DNA of 39,190 nt. Origin: Actinocrinis sp046724665. Its GTDB lineage: Bacteria; Actinomycetota; Actinomycetes; Streptomycetales; Catenulisporaceae. The stretch covers positions 1-39,190 of the forward strand of contig JBKOWZ010000247.1 in the NCBI GenBank assembly GCA_046724665.1, written 5' to 3'. Positions 15,346 through 23,860 of the stretch are shown piece after piece; position 1 is the first letter of the stretch, and each line of letters opens with the position of its first letter. The notes beneath the pieces were generated by a model. It had not been told where the DNA came from and made no database searches. It worked only from the letters and a program-made list of their open reading frames with translations. Made by a program: the position numbers and the translations under genes.

Positions 15346-17073
15346 TCACCAAGAGAAGGTAATAGCATCGAGCGCCGGGTTGGGCCAGAAGGAGAACACG
15401 ACGGCGAGTGCGAACGCGATGCCGATGGCGATGCGTGGGGCTAGGGCGGGGGTGGGCATGAGGGTGGGGGTGGCGCGAGGGTGCGTCGGGGCGGGAGTGC
15501 TCGCGGGTTCAGCGAGTCCGGGCGTGGTTGGTTCGGGCGCCGCAGGCCCGGGCGTGGGGAGTTCGGACGCCGCGCGTCCGGGCGTGGTGAGCCCGGGTGC
15601 CGTGAGCTTGGGCGTGGTTAGTTCGGGTGTGGTGAGCTGCGGGGCGCCGAATAGGGACACGTCGAACAGGATGGCGGCCCATCGGAGGTAGTAGTACAGC
15701 GCCACGACCACGTTGACCGCCATGATCACGGCGAGCCATACCAGGTCGCCGGTGACCGCTGCCTTGAACACGACCACCTTCGCGAACAGGCCCATCACTC
15801 CCGGGGGCAGACCGGCCAGGCAGAGGAGGAAGAAGGCGAGCGCCAGCGCAGAACGTGGCCGCTCTCGATACAGGCCACGGTAAGAGGCGAGTTCGCCGTC
15901 GGAGAGGGCGCTGACTACGCCGAACGCTCCTAGGTTCATCACCGCGTAGAGCACGAGGTACGCCACGGACGCGGCTACGGGGTTGTCGCTGCCACGAGTC
16001 ACCGCGAGCGGCACCAGCACGTACCCGGCCTGCGCGACTGTGGACCAGGCCAGCAGCCGTACCGCCGAGCGTTGGCGCAGCGCGATCACGTTGCCGACCG
16101 TCATGGTCACGGCCGCGAGCACCGCGATCAGCATGCCGACCGAGTGTAGGTACGCACGGAACGCGATTTCGACGGTGAGGATCAGGCCGGCGAATCCGGC
16201 CGCCTTCGAGACTACCGACAGGTACGCGGCGACCGGGACCGGTGCGCCCGCGTAGACCTCCGGGGTCCAGAAGTGGAACGGCACCGCGGAGATCTTGAAG
16301 CTGAAGCCGACGAGGGTGAGCACGATTCCTGCCGCGGCGACCGGGGCCTGCGCGCCGCCCGCGGCGGAGATCTGCGCCAGCTTCGCGCTGGTCTCCTGGA
16401 AGAACACGGTGCCGGTGGCGCCATACACCAGCGAGATGCCGAAGAGCATCACCGCGGTCGAGGCGATCGACATCAGGAAGAACTTCAGCGCCGCCTCTCC
16501 CCCGGCCCGGCGGCCGAAGCCGACCAGCGCGAACGCGGGGAGAGACAGCGTCTCCAGCGCCACCGTGATCGTGACGAAGTCACGCGCGGCGACCAGGACC
16601 AACGCGCCAGTCAGCGAGCAGAGCACCAGGAAGTGGTACTCACCGAACGGGACCTTGAAGCGGCGCGGCGCCATCAGGACGACCAGCACGGTCGCGGCCA
16701 GGGCGAGCGTTTGCAGGGTCAGGGTGAAGCTGTCGACCGAGTAGGAGCACGCGGCGGAGGTGTGGCTGGGGGTGGTGAGGCAGAAGGTGTTACGAGCGAG
16801 GGTGGATTTGGTGGTCCACAGGGTGGTCTCCGCGACGAGTGCGGCGATCAGGACGGCGATCGTGCCAAGGGCGAGCCAGGGCTTGCGCTTCTCGGGCAGG
16901 AACAGGTCCGCGACGAGGACCGCGAGCGCGCCGGCCGCGACGAGCAGTACCGGTAGCAGCGCGGTGTAGTCGATCGACTGGATGCTGAAGAGGTCGGCGG
17001 TTCCGGGTGTGGTTGACGTTGCGGTCAGCGCTGTTGTTGCGGTCAGGGTTGCCGTTGCGCTTCCTGGTCCCAT
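15346..17073 (-). CDS. nuoN: Complex I subunit N (reduced nuo operon), with Thr/Pro repeat insert
   Basis: A 575-residue antiporter-like subunit forming part of the proton-pumping arm. Family features are clear: VALETLSLPAFALVGFGR, KFFLMSIASTAVMLFG, SFKISAVPFHFWTPEVYAG with the channel Lys, and LLCLAGLPPGVMGLFAKV. Residues about 473-545 are an insert rich in Thr, Pro and Ala between the last two helices, encoded by 30-bp tandem repeats; a final helix follows. Ordinary NuoN proteins are about 480-530 residues and lack it. The N-terminus has a Thr/Ala-rich stretch of about 30 residues. Start is ATG 17073, two bases after the nuoM stop, with GGGAGGAG inside nuoM. Last gene of the operon. Confidence 0.93.
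   Translation of the reverse strand: MGPGSATATLTATTALTATSTTPGTADLFSIQSIDYTALLPVLLVAAGALAVLVADLFLPEKRKPWLALGTIAVLIAALVAETTLWTTKSTLARNTFCLTTPSHTSAACSYSVDSFTLTLQTLALAATVLVVLMAPRRFKVPFGEYHFLVLCSLTGALVLVAARDFVTITVALETLSLPAFALVGFGRRAGGEAALKFFLMSIASTAVMLFGISLVYGATGTVFFQETSAKLAQISAAGGAQAPVAAAGIVLTLVGFSFKISAVPFHFWTPEVYAGAPVPVAAYLSVVSKAAGFAGLILTVEIAFRAYLHSVGMLIAVLAAVTMTVGNVIALRQRSAVRLLAWSTVAQAGYVLVPLAVTRGSDNPVAASVAYLVLYAVMNLGAFGVVSALSDGELASYRGLYRERPRSALALAFFLLCLAGLPPGVMGLFAKVVVFKAAVTGDLVWLAVIMAVNVVVALYYYLRWAAILFDVSLFGAPQLTTPELTTPKLTAPGLTTPGRAASELPTPGPAAPEPTTPGLAEPASTPAPTHPRATPTLMPTPALAPRIAIGIAFALAVVFSFWPNPALDAITFSW
15521..15640 (-). repeat. 30-bp coding tandem repeat in nuoN, four units
   Basis: Four 30-base units begin at 15521, 15551, 15581 and 15611, each opening with GGCGTGG on the plus strand, with partial units outside. 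Each encodes ten residues of the LTTPxLTTPG type on the minus strand. The unit length is a multiple of three, so copy-number change keeps the frame. Confidence 0.9.
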
Positions 17074-17075
17074 GG

Positions 17076-18599
17076 CTAGCGCGCTCCTCCCAGCAGGTTG
17101 TGCACGGCGGGGTCGGCTAGGGCCAGGATCACCGCAGGCCACAGCCCGGTCACCAGCGTGAGCCCGGCCAGCGGCGTCCAGCTGACGAGCTCGCGCGGCG
17201 TCAGGTCGGTGACCGGCTCGTAGCGGCTCTTGCCGTTCGGGCCGACTACCGCGCCCATGCACAGGCGGCGGACGACCAGGAGCAGGTATGTCGCGGTGAG
17301 GATCATGCCGAGGCCCGCGACGGCCATCAGGACGTGGAAGCCGAGCGAGGTCAGGCCGTCGGCCGGCTTCGCCGCGCCGATGATCGCGTACAGCTCGCCC
17401 CAGAATCCGGCCAGGCCGGGCAGTCCGAGCGAGGCCATCGCGGCGAAGACGGTCAGCGCGCCGTAGCGTCGCGCTCGCTCGTAGAGGCCACGGCCGAGGG
17501 CGTAGAGGTCGGTGGTGCCCAGCCGCTCCTTGAAGCCGCCGGCGATGAAGAACAGCAGGCCGGTGATCAGGCCGTGCGCGACCGAGGCGAACAGCGCGCC
17601 GTCGAGGCCGATGCGTGTGAGGGTCGCGACGCCGAGCAGCACGAAGCCCATGTGGCCGACCGAGGAATAGGCGATCAGCCGTTTGAGGTCGCCACCGCGC
17701 CTCGCCTGGGCCATGCACGCGAAGGCGCCGTACACGATGCCGACGACGCCGAAGCAGCCGAGTGCGAAGGCGAACTTGTGCGCGCCCTGCGGCACCATCC
17801 CGGCGCCGATCCGGATGAAACCGTACGTGCCCATCTTCAGCAGCACGCCGGCGAGTAGCACCGAACCCACGGTCGGCGCCGACGTGTGCGCGTCGGGCAG
17901 CCACGTGTGCAGCGGCCACATCGGCGTCTTCACCGCGAAGCCGAGGCCGACCAGCAGGAAGGCCAGTTCCTGCGTGGCCACGGTCATGCCCAGGCCGCGG
18001 CGCCGATCGAGGGCGACCATGTCGAAGGTGCCGGCCTTGGCGTGGATCAGCAGAAAGCCGAGCAGCATCAGCGCCGAGCCGAGCAGCGTGTAGAGGATGA
18101 ACTTGTTCGCCGCGCGCCGCCGCTCCCGCTCCCCGCTGCCCCAGCGGTGGATCAGCCCGTACATCGGCAGCAGCACGATCTCGAAGAAGAGGAAGAACAG
18201 CAGCAGGTCGAGCGCGACGAAGGTGCCGACCATGCCGATCTCGAGCAGCAGGAGCAGCGCGGTGAACGCCCGGCCCGACTCGTCCTTGGCCGTGGTACGC
18301 ACGGCGTAGAGCAGGCAGAGCGCGCTCAGCAGGGTGGTGAGCAGGAGGAGCGGGAGGGAGATGCCGTCCACGCCGAGGTGGAAGCGCAGGTCGATGGCGG
18401 GGACCCAGGACTTGTCGGTCTCGGCTTGGAACTGGCCGGGGTGGTCGTAGTCGAACAGCGGGAGGAGGACGAGGGAGAGCAGGAAGACCAGGGTGCCGGT
18501 AGCGGCGCCGATCAGGGCGGCGCGCTTGGCCGGGGCGGCGTACAGCGCGACGAGCCCGGCGGCGGGCACGACAAGCAGCAGGACGAGCAGCACGGCCAT
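17076..18599 (-). CDS. nuoM: Complex I subunit M (reduced nuo operon)
   Basis: A 507-residue antiporter-like membrane subunit of about 14 helices. The essential Glu140 (FFEIVLLPMYGLI) and the channel motif KTPMWPLHTWLPDAH are present, as are LLKMGTYGFIRI and YSSVGHMGFVLLG, so it should pump. Length is normal. The ATG at 18599 overlaps the stop of the preceding 21-codon microgene as TGATG, so its translation is probably coupled to that microgene rather than to nuoL directly. It precedes nuoN with a two-base gap. Confidence 0.97.
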   Translation of the reverse strand: MAVLLVLLLVVPAAGLVALYAAPAKRAALIGAATGTLVFLLSLVLLPLFDYDHPGQFQAETDKSWVPAIDLRFHLGVDGISLPLLLLTTLLSALCLLYAVRTTAKDESGRAFTALLLLLEIGMVGTFVALDLLLFFLFFEIVLLPMYGLIHRWGSGERERRRAANKFILYTLLGSALMLLGFLLIHAKAGTFDMVALDRRRGLGMTVATQELAFLLVGLGFAVKTPMWPLHTWLPDAHTSAPTVGSVLLAGVLLKMGTYGFIRIGAGMVPQGAHKFAFALGCFGVVGIVYGAFACMAQARRGGDLKRLIAYSSVGHMGFVLLGVATLTRIGLDGALFASVAHGLITGLLFFIAGGFKERLGTTDLYALGRGLYERARRYGALTVFAAMASLGLPGLAGFWGELYAIIGAAKPADGLTSLGFHVLMAVAGLGMILTATYLLLVVRRLCMGAVVGPNGKSRYEPVTDLTPRELVSWTPLAGLTLVTGLWPAVILALADPAVHNLLGGAR

Positions 18600-18664
18600 C
18601 AGGCGTTCCGCCCCACGAAGTAGACGATGGCGGCGAGGACCACGAGCAGAAGCACGATGGTCAT
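18599..18664 (-). CDS. 21-residue single-helix membrane microprotein between nuoL and nuoM
   Basis: Twenty-one codons plus stop fill the whole space between nuoL and nuoM. The ATG (18664-18662) overlaps the nuoL TGA as TGATG, and the TGA (18601-18599) overlaps the nuoM ATG in the same way. The peptide begins MTIVLLLVV, continues with hydrophobic residues to about position 17, and ends FVGRNA. It is one short transmembrane helix with a positively charged C-terminus (inside by the positive-inside rule). Without it, nuoL and nuoM would be separated by a 62-base gap in an operon where almost every other junction overlaps. No known family is recognised. It could be a small accessory subunit of the membrane arm or only a translational coupler. 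Confidence 0.75.
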   Translation of the reverse strand: MTIVLLLVVLAAIVYFVGRNA

Positions 18665-20538
18665 CAGCGCACCTGCCCCGCGAAGACTGCGGCGATGATG
18701 ATCACTCCGGTGAACAGTGCGGTCAGGTAGAGCTGGATGTTGCCGGTCTGCACCCGGCGCAGCAGGCCGCCGAGCGTCCGGGCGCTTATCCCGGCGCCGC
18801 GCACGTACGCGTCCACGACCTCGGTGTCCAGGTATCCGACCACCTTCGCCATCGCCTTCGCCGGCTGAACGATGATCAGATCTTGTACGTCGTCGAGGTA
18901 GAAGCCGTAGAGCGCCGTCTCACGCCACGGCCCGAGCACGTTCGCTGGGTCGGCCGCCGGATCACGCTGCCACACGTACCAGACGCCGCCCGCGCCGAGC
19001 GCGGTCACCAGGAAGGCGAGTGCGGAGGTGAGGCCCGCGGGAGCCAGGTCCGCTCCGGCGCTCGCGGGCAGAGCCAGGCCGAAAGCGTCGCCGATCCACG
19101 AGGCGAAGGCCCCGCCGCCGAGCGCGACGAAGCCGAACAGCGCGGTCGGGACGGCGAGGACGATCAGCGTGACCAGTTCGCTCTGCGGGGCTTCGACGAG
19201 GCTGTCTTCCGGGGAGGCTGCCGGGAATGGGCCCCAGAACATCCTCAGCCACAGCCGCGTCGCGTAGGCGGCGGTCAGTCCGACCGTGAGCAGCCCGGCG
19301 ATCAGCACGATCCGTCCGGCCGCGGCGAACTGGCCGTGCGCGTCCCAGGCCGCGCCGAGGATCGCCTCTTTGGAGAACCATCCGGACAGCAGCGGTACGC
19401 CGACCAACGCCGCCAAACCGATAGTCATCGTGCGGTACACGATCGGCATGCGGTGCCGCAGGCCGCCCATCTCGGACAGCTCGTTGGAGCCGACGCGGTG
19501 GATGACGACCCCGGCGGCAAGGAACAGCAGCGCCTTGAACGCACCGTGGGTGAGCAGGTGGAAGACGGCCGCAGCGCGCCCGCCGACGGCCAGGCCGCCG
19601 AGCATGTAGGCCAACTGGCTGACCGTCGAGTACGCGAGCACCTTCTTCACGTCGGTCTGCGCGAACGCGATCAGCGCCGATCCGGTCATCGTGATCGCGG
19701 CGATCACCGCCATCAGGGTGAGTACGCCGGGGGCTAGCAGAAAGACCGGGTACAGCAGCGCGACGACGTAGACGCCGGCGGCGACCATCGTCGCGGCGTG
19801 GATCAGCGCGCTGATCGGCGTCGGGCCCGCCATCGCGTCGGGCAGCCAGGTGTGCAGCGGGAACTGCGCGGACTTGCCGACTACTCCGCAGAGAAGGAGT
19901 ACGGCGATGAATGGCGCGTAGGCCAGGCCGTTGGCGGCGACGGAGTGCAGTATGTCGTCGATGCGGAAGCTACCGGTGCGCACGCCGAGCGCCGCGATGC
20001 CGAACAGGAACGGCACATCCCCGGTCTTGGTGACCAGGAAGGCCTTGATCGAGCCGGAACGCGCGTCGGCCCGCTCCCAGTAGTGGCCGATCAGGAAGTA
20101 CGAGCAGGCGCCCATGATCTCCCAGCCGACCAGCAGCACGATCAGGTCGGCCGAGTAGACGACCAGCAGCATCGCGCCGGTGAAGAGCGAGATCAGCGCG
20201 GCGTAGGTGGGGTAGCGCTTCTCGTGCCGCATGTAGGTCACCGAGTAGACCTGCACACAGAGGGCGACGACGGTGACCAGGATGCCGACCAGCGCGGACA
20301 GCCCGGTGACGCGGGTGCCCAGCCAAACGGTGAACTGGCCGGCCGGGGCGAGCCGGGTCACGGACGTGGACGTGCCGCCGCTGCCGTGCGCGACCTGCAC
20401 CACGAGCGAGGTGAACAGCGCGGCGGCGATCGGCGCGACCGACCAGAACTTGACGTGCCGCAGATCGCGGCCGCCGACGAAGGCGCTGGCCGCGCCGATG
20501 AAGGGCAGCGCGATGGTGAGCGCGGCGAAGATGTTCAC
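18664..20538 (-). CDS. nuoL: Complex I subunit L (reduced nuo operon)
   Basis: A 624-residue distal antiporter subunit. Glu140 (LLVGWEIMGACSYFLIG), Lys222 in GKSAQFPLHTWLPDAM and HAATMVAAGVY near 248-258 are the expected pumping residues. The end carries a long amphipathic stretch and a last helix (LYLTALFTGVIIIAAVFAGQ), as in the lateral helix of NuoL. Start is GTG 20538, overlapping the nuoK stop as GTGA; a longer opening to 21012 runs antisense to nothing real and lies over nuoK. The stop overlaps the start of the microgene. Confidence 0.96.
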   Translation of the reverse strand: MNIFAALTIALPFIGAASAFVGGRDLRHVKFWSVAPIAAALFTSLVVQVAHGSGGTSTSVTRLAPAGQFTVWLGTRVTGLSALVGILVTVVALCVQVYSVTYMRHEKRYPTYAALISLFTGAMLLVVYSADLIVLLVGWEIMGACSYFLIGHYWERADARSGSIKAFLVTKTGDVPFLFGIAALGVRTGSFRIDDILHSVAANGLAYAPFIAVLLLCGVVGKSAQFPLHTWLPDAMAGPTPISALIHAATMVAAGVYVVALLYPVFLLAPGVLTLMAVIAAITMTGSALIAFAQTDVKKVLAYSTVSQLAYMLGGLAVGGRAAAVFHLLTHGAFKALLFLAAGVVIHRVGSNELSEMGGLRHRMPIVYRTMTIGLAALVGVPLLSGWFSKEAILGAAWDAHGQFAAAGRIVLIAGLLTVGLTAAYATRLWLRMFWGPFPAASPEDSLVEAPQSELVTLIVLAVPTALFGFVALGGGAFASWIGDAFGLALPASAGADLAPAGLTSALAFLVTALGAGGVWYVWQRDPAADPANVLGPWRETALYGFYLDDVQDLIIVQPAKAMAKVVGYLDTEVVDAYVRGAGISARTLGGLLRRVQTGNIQLYLTALFTGVIIIAAVFAGQVR

Positions 20539-20960
20539 CGGGCCGCCTCCGTGGACTCCAGCTCGGGTTGGGGCTGCGCCGCGGCGTCGGGCTCGGGATC
20601 CTCGGCGGCGGAGTGCGGCACGCCGGGGTCGGTCTCGTCGTCGGGGCCGCCGAGCGGCTCGGCGAGCTGCCGCTGGCCGTCGATGTCGGCGTTGCCGCGC
20701 TGGCGGTAGATCATCAGCACGATGGCCAGGCCGAGGCCGGTCTCGGCGGCGGCGAAGGTGATGACGAACAGGGTGAAGATCTGCCCGACGTTGAACGTGT
20801 CGCGCAGCAGCGAGCCGAACGCGATCAGGTTGACGGTCACCGCGTTGAGCAGCAGCTCGATGGCCATCAGCACGGTGATCGCGTTGCGGCGCGCGAGGAC
20901 TCCGTAAAGGCCGATCGCGAACAGCAGCGCGCCGAGCAACAGCGGGTACACGGCGTGCAT
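20535..20960 (-). CDS. nuoK: Complex I subunit K with acidic C-terminal tail (reduced nuo operon)
   Basis: A 141-residue MrpC-like subunit with three helices in the first 90 residues. Glu35 (MAIELLLNAV) and Glu73 (AAAETGLGLA), needed for proton transfer, are kept. Ordinary NuoK is about 100 residues; here about 45 more (GQRQLAEPLGG...ELESTEAAR) form an acidic, Pro/Asp/Glu-rich tail that should lie in the cytosol. The NuoK of the second operon in this window has no such tail. ATG 20960 overlaps the nuoJ stop as TGATG, and its own stop overlaps nuoL. Confidence 0.96.
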   Translation of the reverse strand: MHAVYPLLLGALLFAIGLYGVLARRNAITVLMAIELLLNAVTVNLIAFGSLLRDTFNVGQIFTLFVITFAAAETGLGLAIVLMIYRQRGNADIDGQRQLAEPLGGPDDETDPGVPHSAAEDPEPDAAAQPQPELESTEAAR

Positions 20961-21508
20961 CAGTCACCGACCTCGCTGTCCGCGCCGTTGCGGCGGGAGA
21001 TGACGATCGCACCGACGAGCGCGGCGAGCAGCAGCACGGACAGCGTCTCGAAGGGGAGCACCCAGAACTTGAACAGCGCCGCGCCGTTCGCCGCGCCGGT
21101 GCCCTGCGCGACGGCGTCGCGCGGCTCGATCCACACGTTGCGGTATGCGTCGATCAGGACCGTGGCGAGCACACCGGCCGCACCGACGGCGACGGCGATC
21201 GCGGGCAGCTTGAACTTGACGTCGAGCTCGTCGGTCGGGCCGATCGGCGCCCGGGTGAGCACGAGCCCGAACAGCAGCAGTACGACGATCGCACCGACGT
21301 AGATGAGGATCTGCACCCACGCGACCAGTTCCGCGCCGAGCAGCAGGTACTCGCCGGCCACGCCACCGAGGCAGACCACCAGCCACAGCGCGGCGTGCAC
21401 CAGGTTCTGCACGGTGACGACGAGCAGCGCCGAGCCGAGGACCACCAAGCCGATCAGCACGAACACGACTTCGACACCGGTCGGCGAGAGGTAGGAGTGG
21501 CCGGTCAC
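20960..21508 (-). CDS. nuoJ: Complex I subunit J (reduced nuo operon)
   Basis: A 182-residue membrane subunit with five helices. AELVAWVQILIYVGAIVVLLLF is the diagnostic NuoJ helix 3 region containing the pi-bulge tyrosine. Length is close to the bacterial norm, unlike the 296-residue NuoJ of the second operon. Start is GTG 21508, overlapping the nuoI stop as GTGA. Role: part of the quinone-to-membrane proton relay. Confidence 0.96.
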   Translation of the reverse strand: MTGHSYLSPTGVEVVFVLIGLVVLGSALLVVTVQNLVHAALWLVVCLGGVAGEYLLLGAELVAWVQILIYVGAIVVLLLFGLVLTRAPIGPTDELDVKFKLPAIAVAVGAAGVLATVLIDAYRNVWIEPRDAVAQGTGAANGAALFKFWVLPFETLSVLLLAALVGAIVISRRNGADSEVGD

Positions 21509-22203
21509 CCGTCGCCCTCTCGGTTCTCGTCGTCGAAAGGCGGCGTCGGCTCGGCGGACTCGGTGGATTCACCGGGCTCGGTGGGCTCGGCGAGCGCGAC
21601 GATCTCGGCGGCCCGCTGCGCGGTGATCATCTTGTCGGCCGACTTGCGCGCCAGGCCGACCTCCTTGGGCTCCTCGGCCGCCGCGTCGGGGGCCACCGGC
21701 GCGGGCACCGTCCAGAACCACTCGCGCAGCCGGTCCTTCTCGTGCAGCAGGTCCTTGATGTCGAGTTCGGCGTACTCGAACTCCGGCGACCACTCGAGCG
21801 CGTCGAAGGGGCAGACCTCGACGCAGATCCCGCAGTACATGCACAGCGAGAAGTCGATCGCGAAGCGGTCGAGCACGTTGCGGGTACGCTCACGGCCGCC
21901 GCTCGGCGGCGCGGGAACCGTCTCCTTGTGCGAGTCGATGTAGATGCACCAGTCCGGGCACTCGCGGGCGCACAGCATGCAGACCGTGCAGTTCTCCTCG
22001 AGCAGCGCGATCACGCCGCGGCTGCGCGGCGGCAGCTCGGGCGGTTGGTCCGGGTACTGCACGGTGTGCGCACGGTGCGTCATGGCCTTGAAGGTCGTCA
22101 CCAACCCCTTGACCAGGCCGGCGCCGGGCGCGCCGGTCCGTCCGTCGCGTCCGGTCTGACCGCTCTGGCCGTTCTGCTTCGTCTGGTCGGGCTCGGCGTT
22201 CAC
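21505..22203 (-). CDS. nuoI: Complex I iron-sulfur subunit I (reduced nuo operon)
   Basis: A 232-residue ferredoxin-like subunit. Two CxxCxxCxxxCP sets are complete: Cys72, 75, 78, 82 (CTVCMLCARECP) and Cys121, 124, 127, 131 (CMYCGICVEVCP). They would hold clusters N6a and N6b, the chain leading to NuoB. Since this operon has no E, F or G, NuoI would be the entry point for electrons, for instance from soluble ferredoxin. The N-terminal 30 residues and the C-terminal 45 (Glu/Pro/Thr-rich) are extra. Start is GTG 22203, overlapping the nuoH stop. Confidence 0.95.
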   Translation of the reverse strand: MNAEPDQTKQNGQSGQTGRDGRTGAPGAGLVKGLVTTFKAMTHRAHTVQYPDQPPELPPRSRGVIALLEENCTVCMLCARECPDWCIYIDSHKETVPAPPSGGRERTRNVLDRFAIDFSLCMYCGICVEVCPFDALEWSPEFEYAELDIKDLLHEKDRLREWFWTVPAPVAPDAAAEEPKEVGLARKSADKMITAQRAAEIVALAEPTEPGESTESAEPTPPFDDENREGDG

Positions 22204-23168
22204 AGCACCCTCACCACTCCGGTGATCACGAGTTGGGCCAAGGACAGCGGGATCAGCACGGTCCAGGCGAGCCGCTGCAACTGGTCCTCGCGCAGCCGCG
22301 GATAGCTGACGCGCAGCCAGATCACCACGAAGGACAGCACCATGGTCTTGAGCACCGTCCACAGCCAGCCGAGCTGCGCCGAGAACGGACCGTGCCAGCC
22401 GCCGAGGAACAGCACCGAGGTCAGCAGGCAGAGCAGCACGATCCCGGCGTACTCGGCGAGCAGGAAGAACGCGAAGCGCAGCCCGGTGTACTCGGTGTAC
22501 GCGCCGAAGATGATCTCCGAGTCGGCCACCGGCATGTCGAAGGGCGGGCGTTGCAGCTCGGCCAGCCCGGAGACGAAGAACACGAAGGCGCCGAGCAGCT
22601 GCCAGGGCAGCCACCACCACTGCCACCGCTCCACGATCCCGCCGAGCGACAGCGTCCCGGCGGCCATGCCCACCGACGCGGCGGCCAGCAGCATCGGCAG
22701 CTCATAGGCCATCAGCTGCGCGGCGGTGCGGATGCCGCCGAGCAGCGAGTACTTGTTCGCGCTCGCCCAGCCGCCCATCAGCGTGCCGAGCACGCCGACG
22801 CCCATGACCGCGAGCACGAAGAACAGGCCGAGGTCGAGCGCCACGCCGACCTGCGTGCCCGGCCCGATCGGCACGACGACGAGCGCGACGAGGTACGGGA
22901 TCAGCGCGACGGCCGGCGCGAGCTGGAAGACGAACCGGTCGGCGTCGGCCGGGACCACCGACTCCTTCTGCGCGAACTTGACCCCGTCGGCGATCAGCTG
23001 GGCCCAGCCGTGGAAGCCGCCGGCCTCCATCGGCCCGAGCCGGCCCTGCATGTGCGCCATCGCCTTGTGCTCGAGCTGGCCCACCAGCAGCGGGACGAGT
23101 AGGAAGAAGCCGAGGATGACGACGAGCCGCAGCGCGACCTCGAGCCACCAGTGCGCGGTGCCGCCCAT
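22200..23168 (-). CDS. nuoH: Complex I subunit H (reduced nuo operon), divergent quinone loop
   Basis: A 322-residue membrane subunit that lines the quinone chamber. The overall pattern is clear (GQLEHKAMAHMQGRLGP, LIADGVKFAQKE, NKYSLLGGIRTAAQLMAYE). In the conserved acidic loop it reads RPPFDMPVADSEI, with Val214 and Asp216 where the second operon's NuoH has Glu238 and Glu240 (RAPFDLPEAEGEL). Those glutamates are usually conserved in complex I, so proton or quinone coupling may differ. ATG 23168 overlaps the nuoC stop as TGATG. nuoD would normally precede nuoE-G and nuoH, but here nuoC is followed directly by nuoH. Confidence 0.95.
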   Translation of the reverse strand: MGGTAHWWLEVALRLVVILGFFLLVPLLVGQLEHKAMAHMQGRLGPMEAGGFHGWAQLIADGVKFAQKESVVPADADRFVFQLAPAVALIPYLVALVVVPIGPGTQVGVALDLGLFFVLAVMGVGVLGTLMGGWASANKYSLLGGIRTAAQLMAYELPMLLAAASVGMAAGTLSLGGIVERWQWWWLPWQLLGAFVFFVSGLAELQRPPFDMPVADSEIIFGAYTEYTGLRFAFFLLAEYAGIVLLCLLTSVLFLGGWHGPFSAQLGWLWTVLKTMVLSFVVIWLRVSYPRLREDQLQRLAWTVLIPLSLAQLVITGVVRVL

Positions 23169-23860
23169 CAGCCCTCGTCCCCGTTTTCCGCGGACACCGA
23201 GCCGGTGGAGTCCTCCGGCTCGGACGGCGATGCGGACGGCGGCGCGGGCAGCGGCTTGAGCCACTCCTCGCCCGGCACGCCAGGCGGCAGCATCCTGCGG
23301 CGCCCCGGCGCGGCGCGGCCCCGGTCGTGCTCGGACTCGCCGGGCTCCTTCGCCCCGGGCCAGGCCTTGACGACGCGCGAGGCCAGCACGAACTCCTTGC
23401 GCAGCGGATAGCCCTCGAAGCCGTCAGGCAGCAGCAGCGGCTTGAGGTCGGGATGCCCGGTGAACACGACCCCGAACATCTCGAAGGTCTCCCTCTCGTG
23501 CCAGTTGGCGCCGCGGTAGACCGTGGTCGCGGTCGGCAGCTCGGCCGCGTCGCGCGGTACCGACGTCTTGAGCAGCACGCCCTGCCCGCGCTCGAGCCCG
23601 GCGCCCTCGCCATCGGCCGGAGCGCAGACGAACGCGGCGATCGAGTAGCCGTTCTCCAGCTCGTCCACGGCGGTCAGCCAGTCGAAGAAGGTCGCGCCGA
23701 GCTCGTCGCGCGCCGCGGTGAGCGCGGCGATCCACTGCTGCGGCGGAACGACGGCGAGCGGACGGCCGTAGTTCTCCTGCACGTCGGCGGCGCCGCCGGT
23801 GGCCCGCCGCAGCACCCGCGCGACCGTCTCGACGACGACCCCCACGCTCTCAGGGCTCAT
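23168..23860 (-). CDS. nuoC: Complex I subunit C (30-kDa) (reduced nuo operon)
   Basis: A 230-residue peripheral-arm subunit. NWHERETFEMFGVVFTGHPD followed by LLLPDGFEGYPLRKEF is the unmistakable 30-kDa signature. No NuoD sequence is fused to it: after LRKEF only a Pro/Ser/Glu-rich tail of about 70 residues follows. ATG 23860 lies 11 bases inside the end of nuoB. NuoC normally binds NuoD and NuoB, so its presence without a neighbouring nuoD suggests that NuoD comes from elsewhere or is replaced. Confidence 0.95.
   Translation of the reverse strand: MSPESVGVVVETVARVLRRATGGAADVQENYGRPLAVVPPQQWIAALTAARDELGATFFDWLTAVDELENGYSIAAFVCAPADGEGAGLERGQGVLLKTSVPRDAAELPTATTVYRGANWHERETFEMFGVVFTGHPDLKPLLLPDGFEGYPLRKEFVLASRVVKAWPGAKEPGESEHDRGRAAPGRRRMLPPGVPGEEWLKPLPAPPSASPSEPEDSTGSVSAENGDEG

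Noticed and set aside
15346..17919. 857-codon opening of the first nuoN frame
   Set aside because: The part above 17073 overlaps nuoM and is not NuoN-like.
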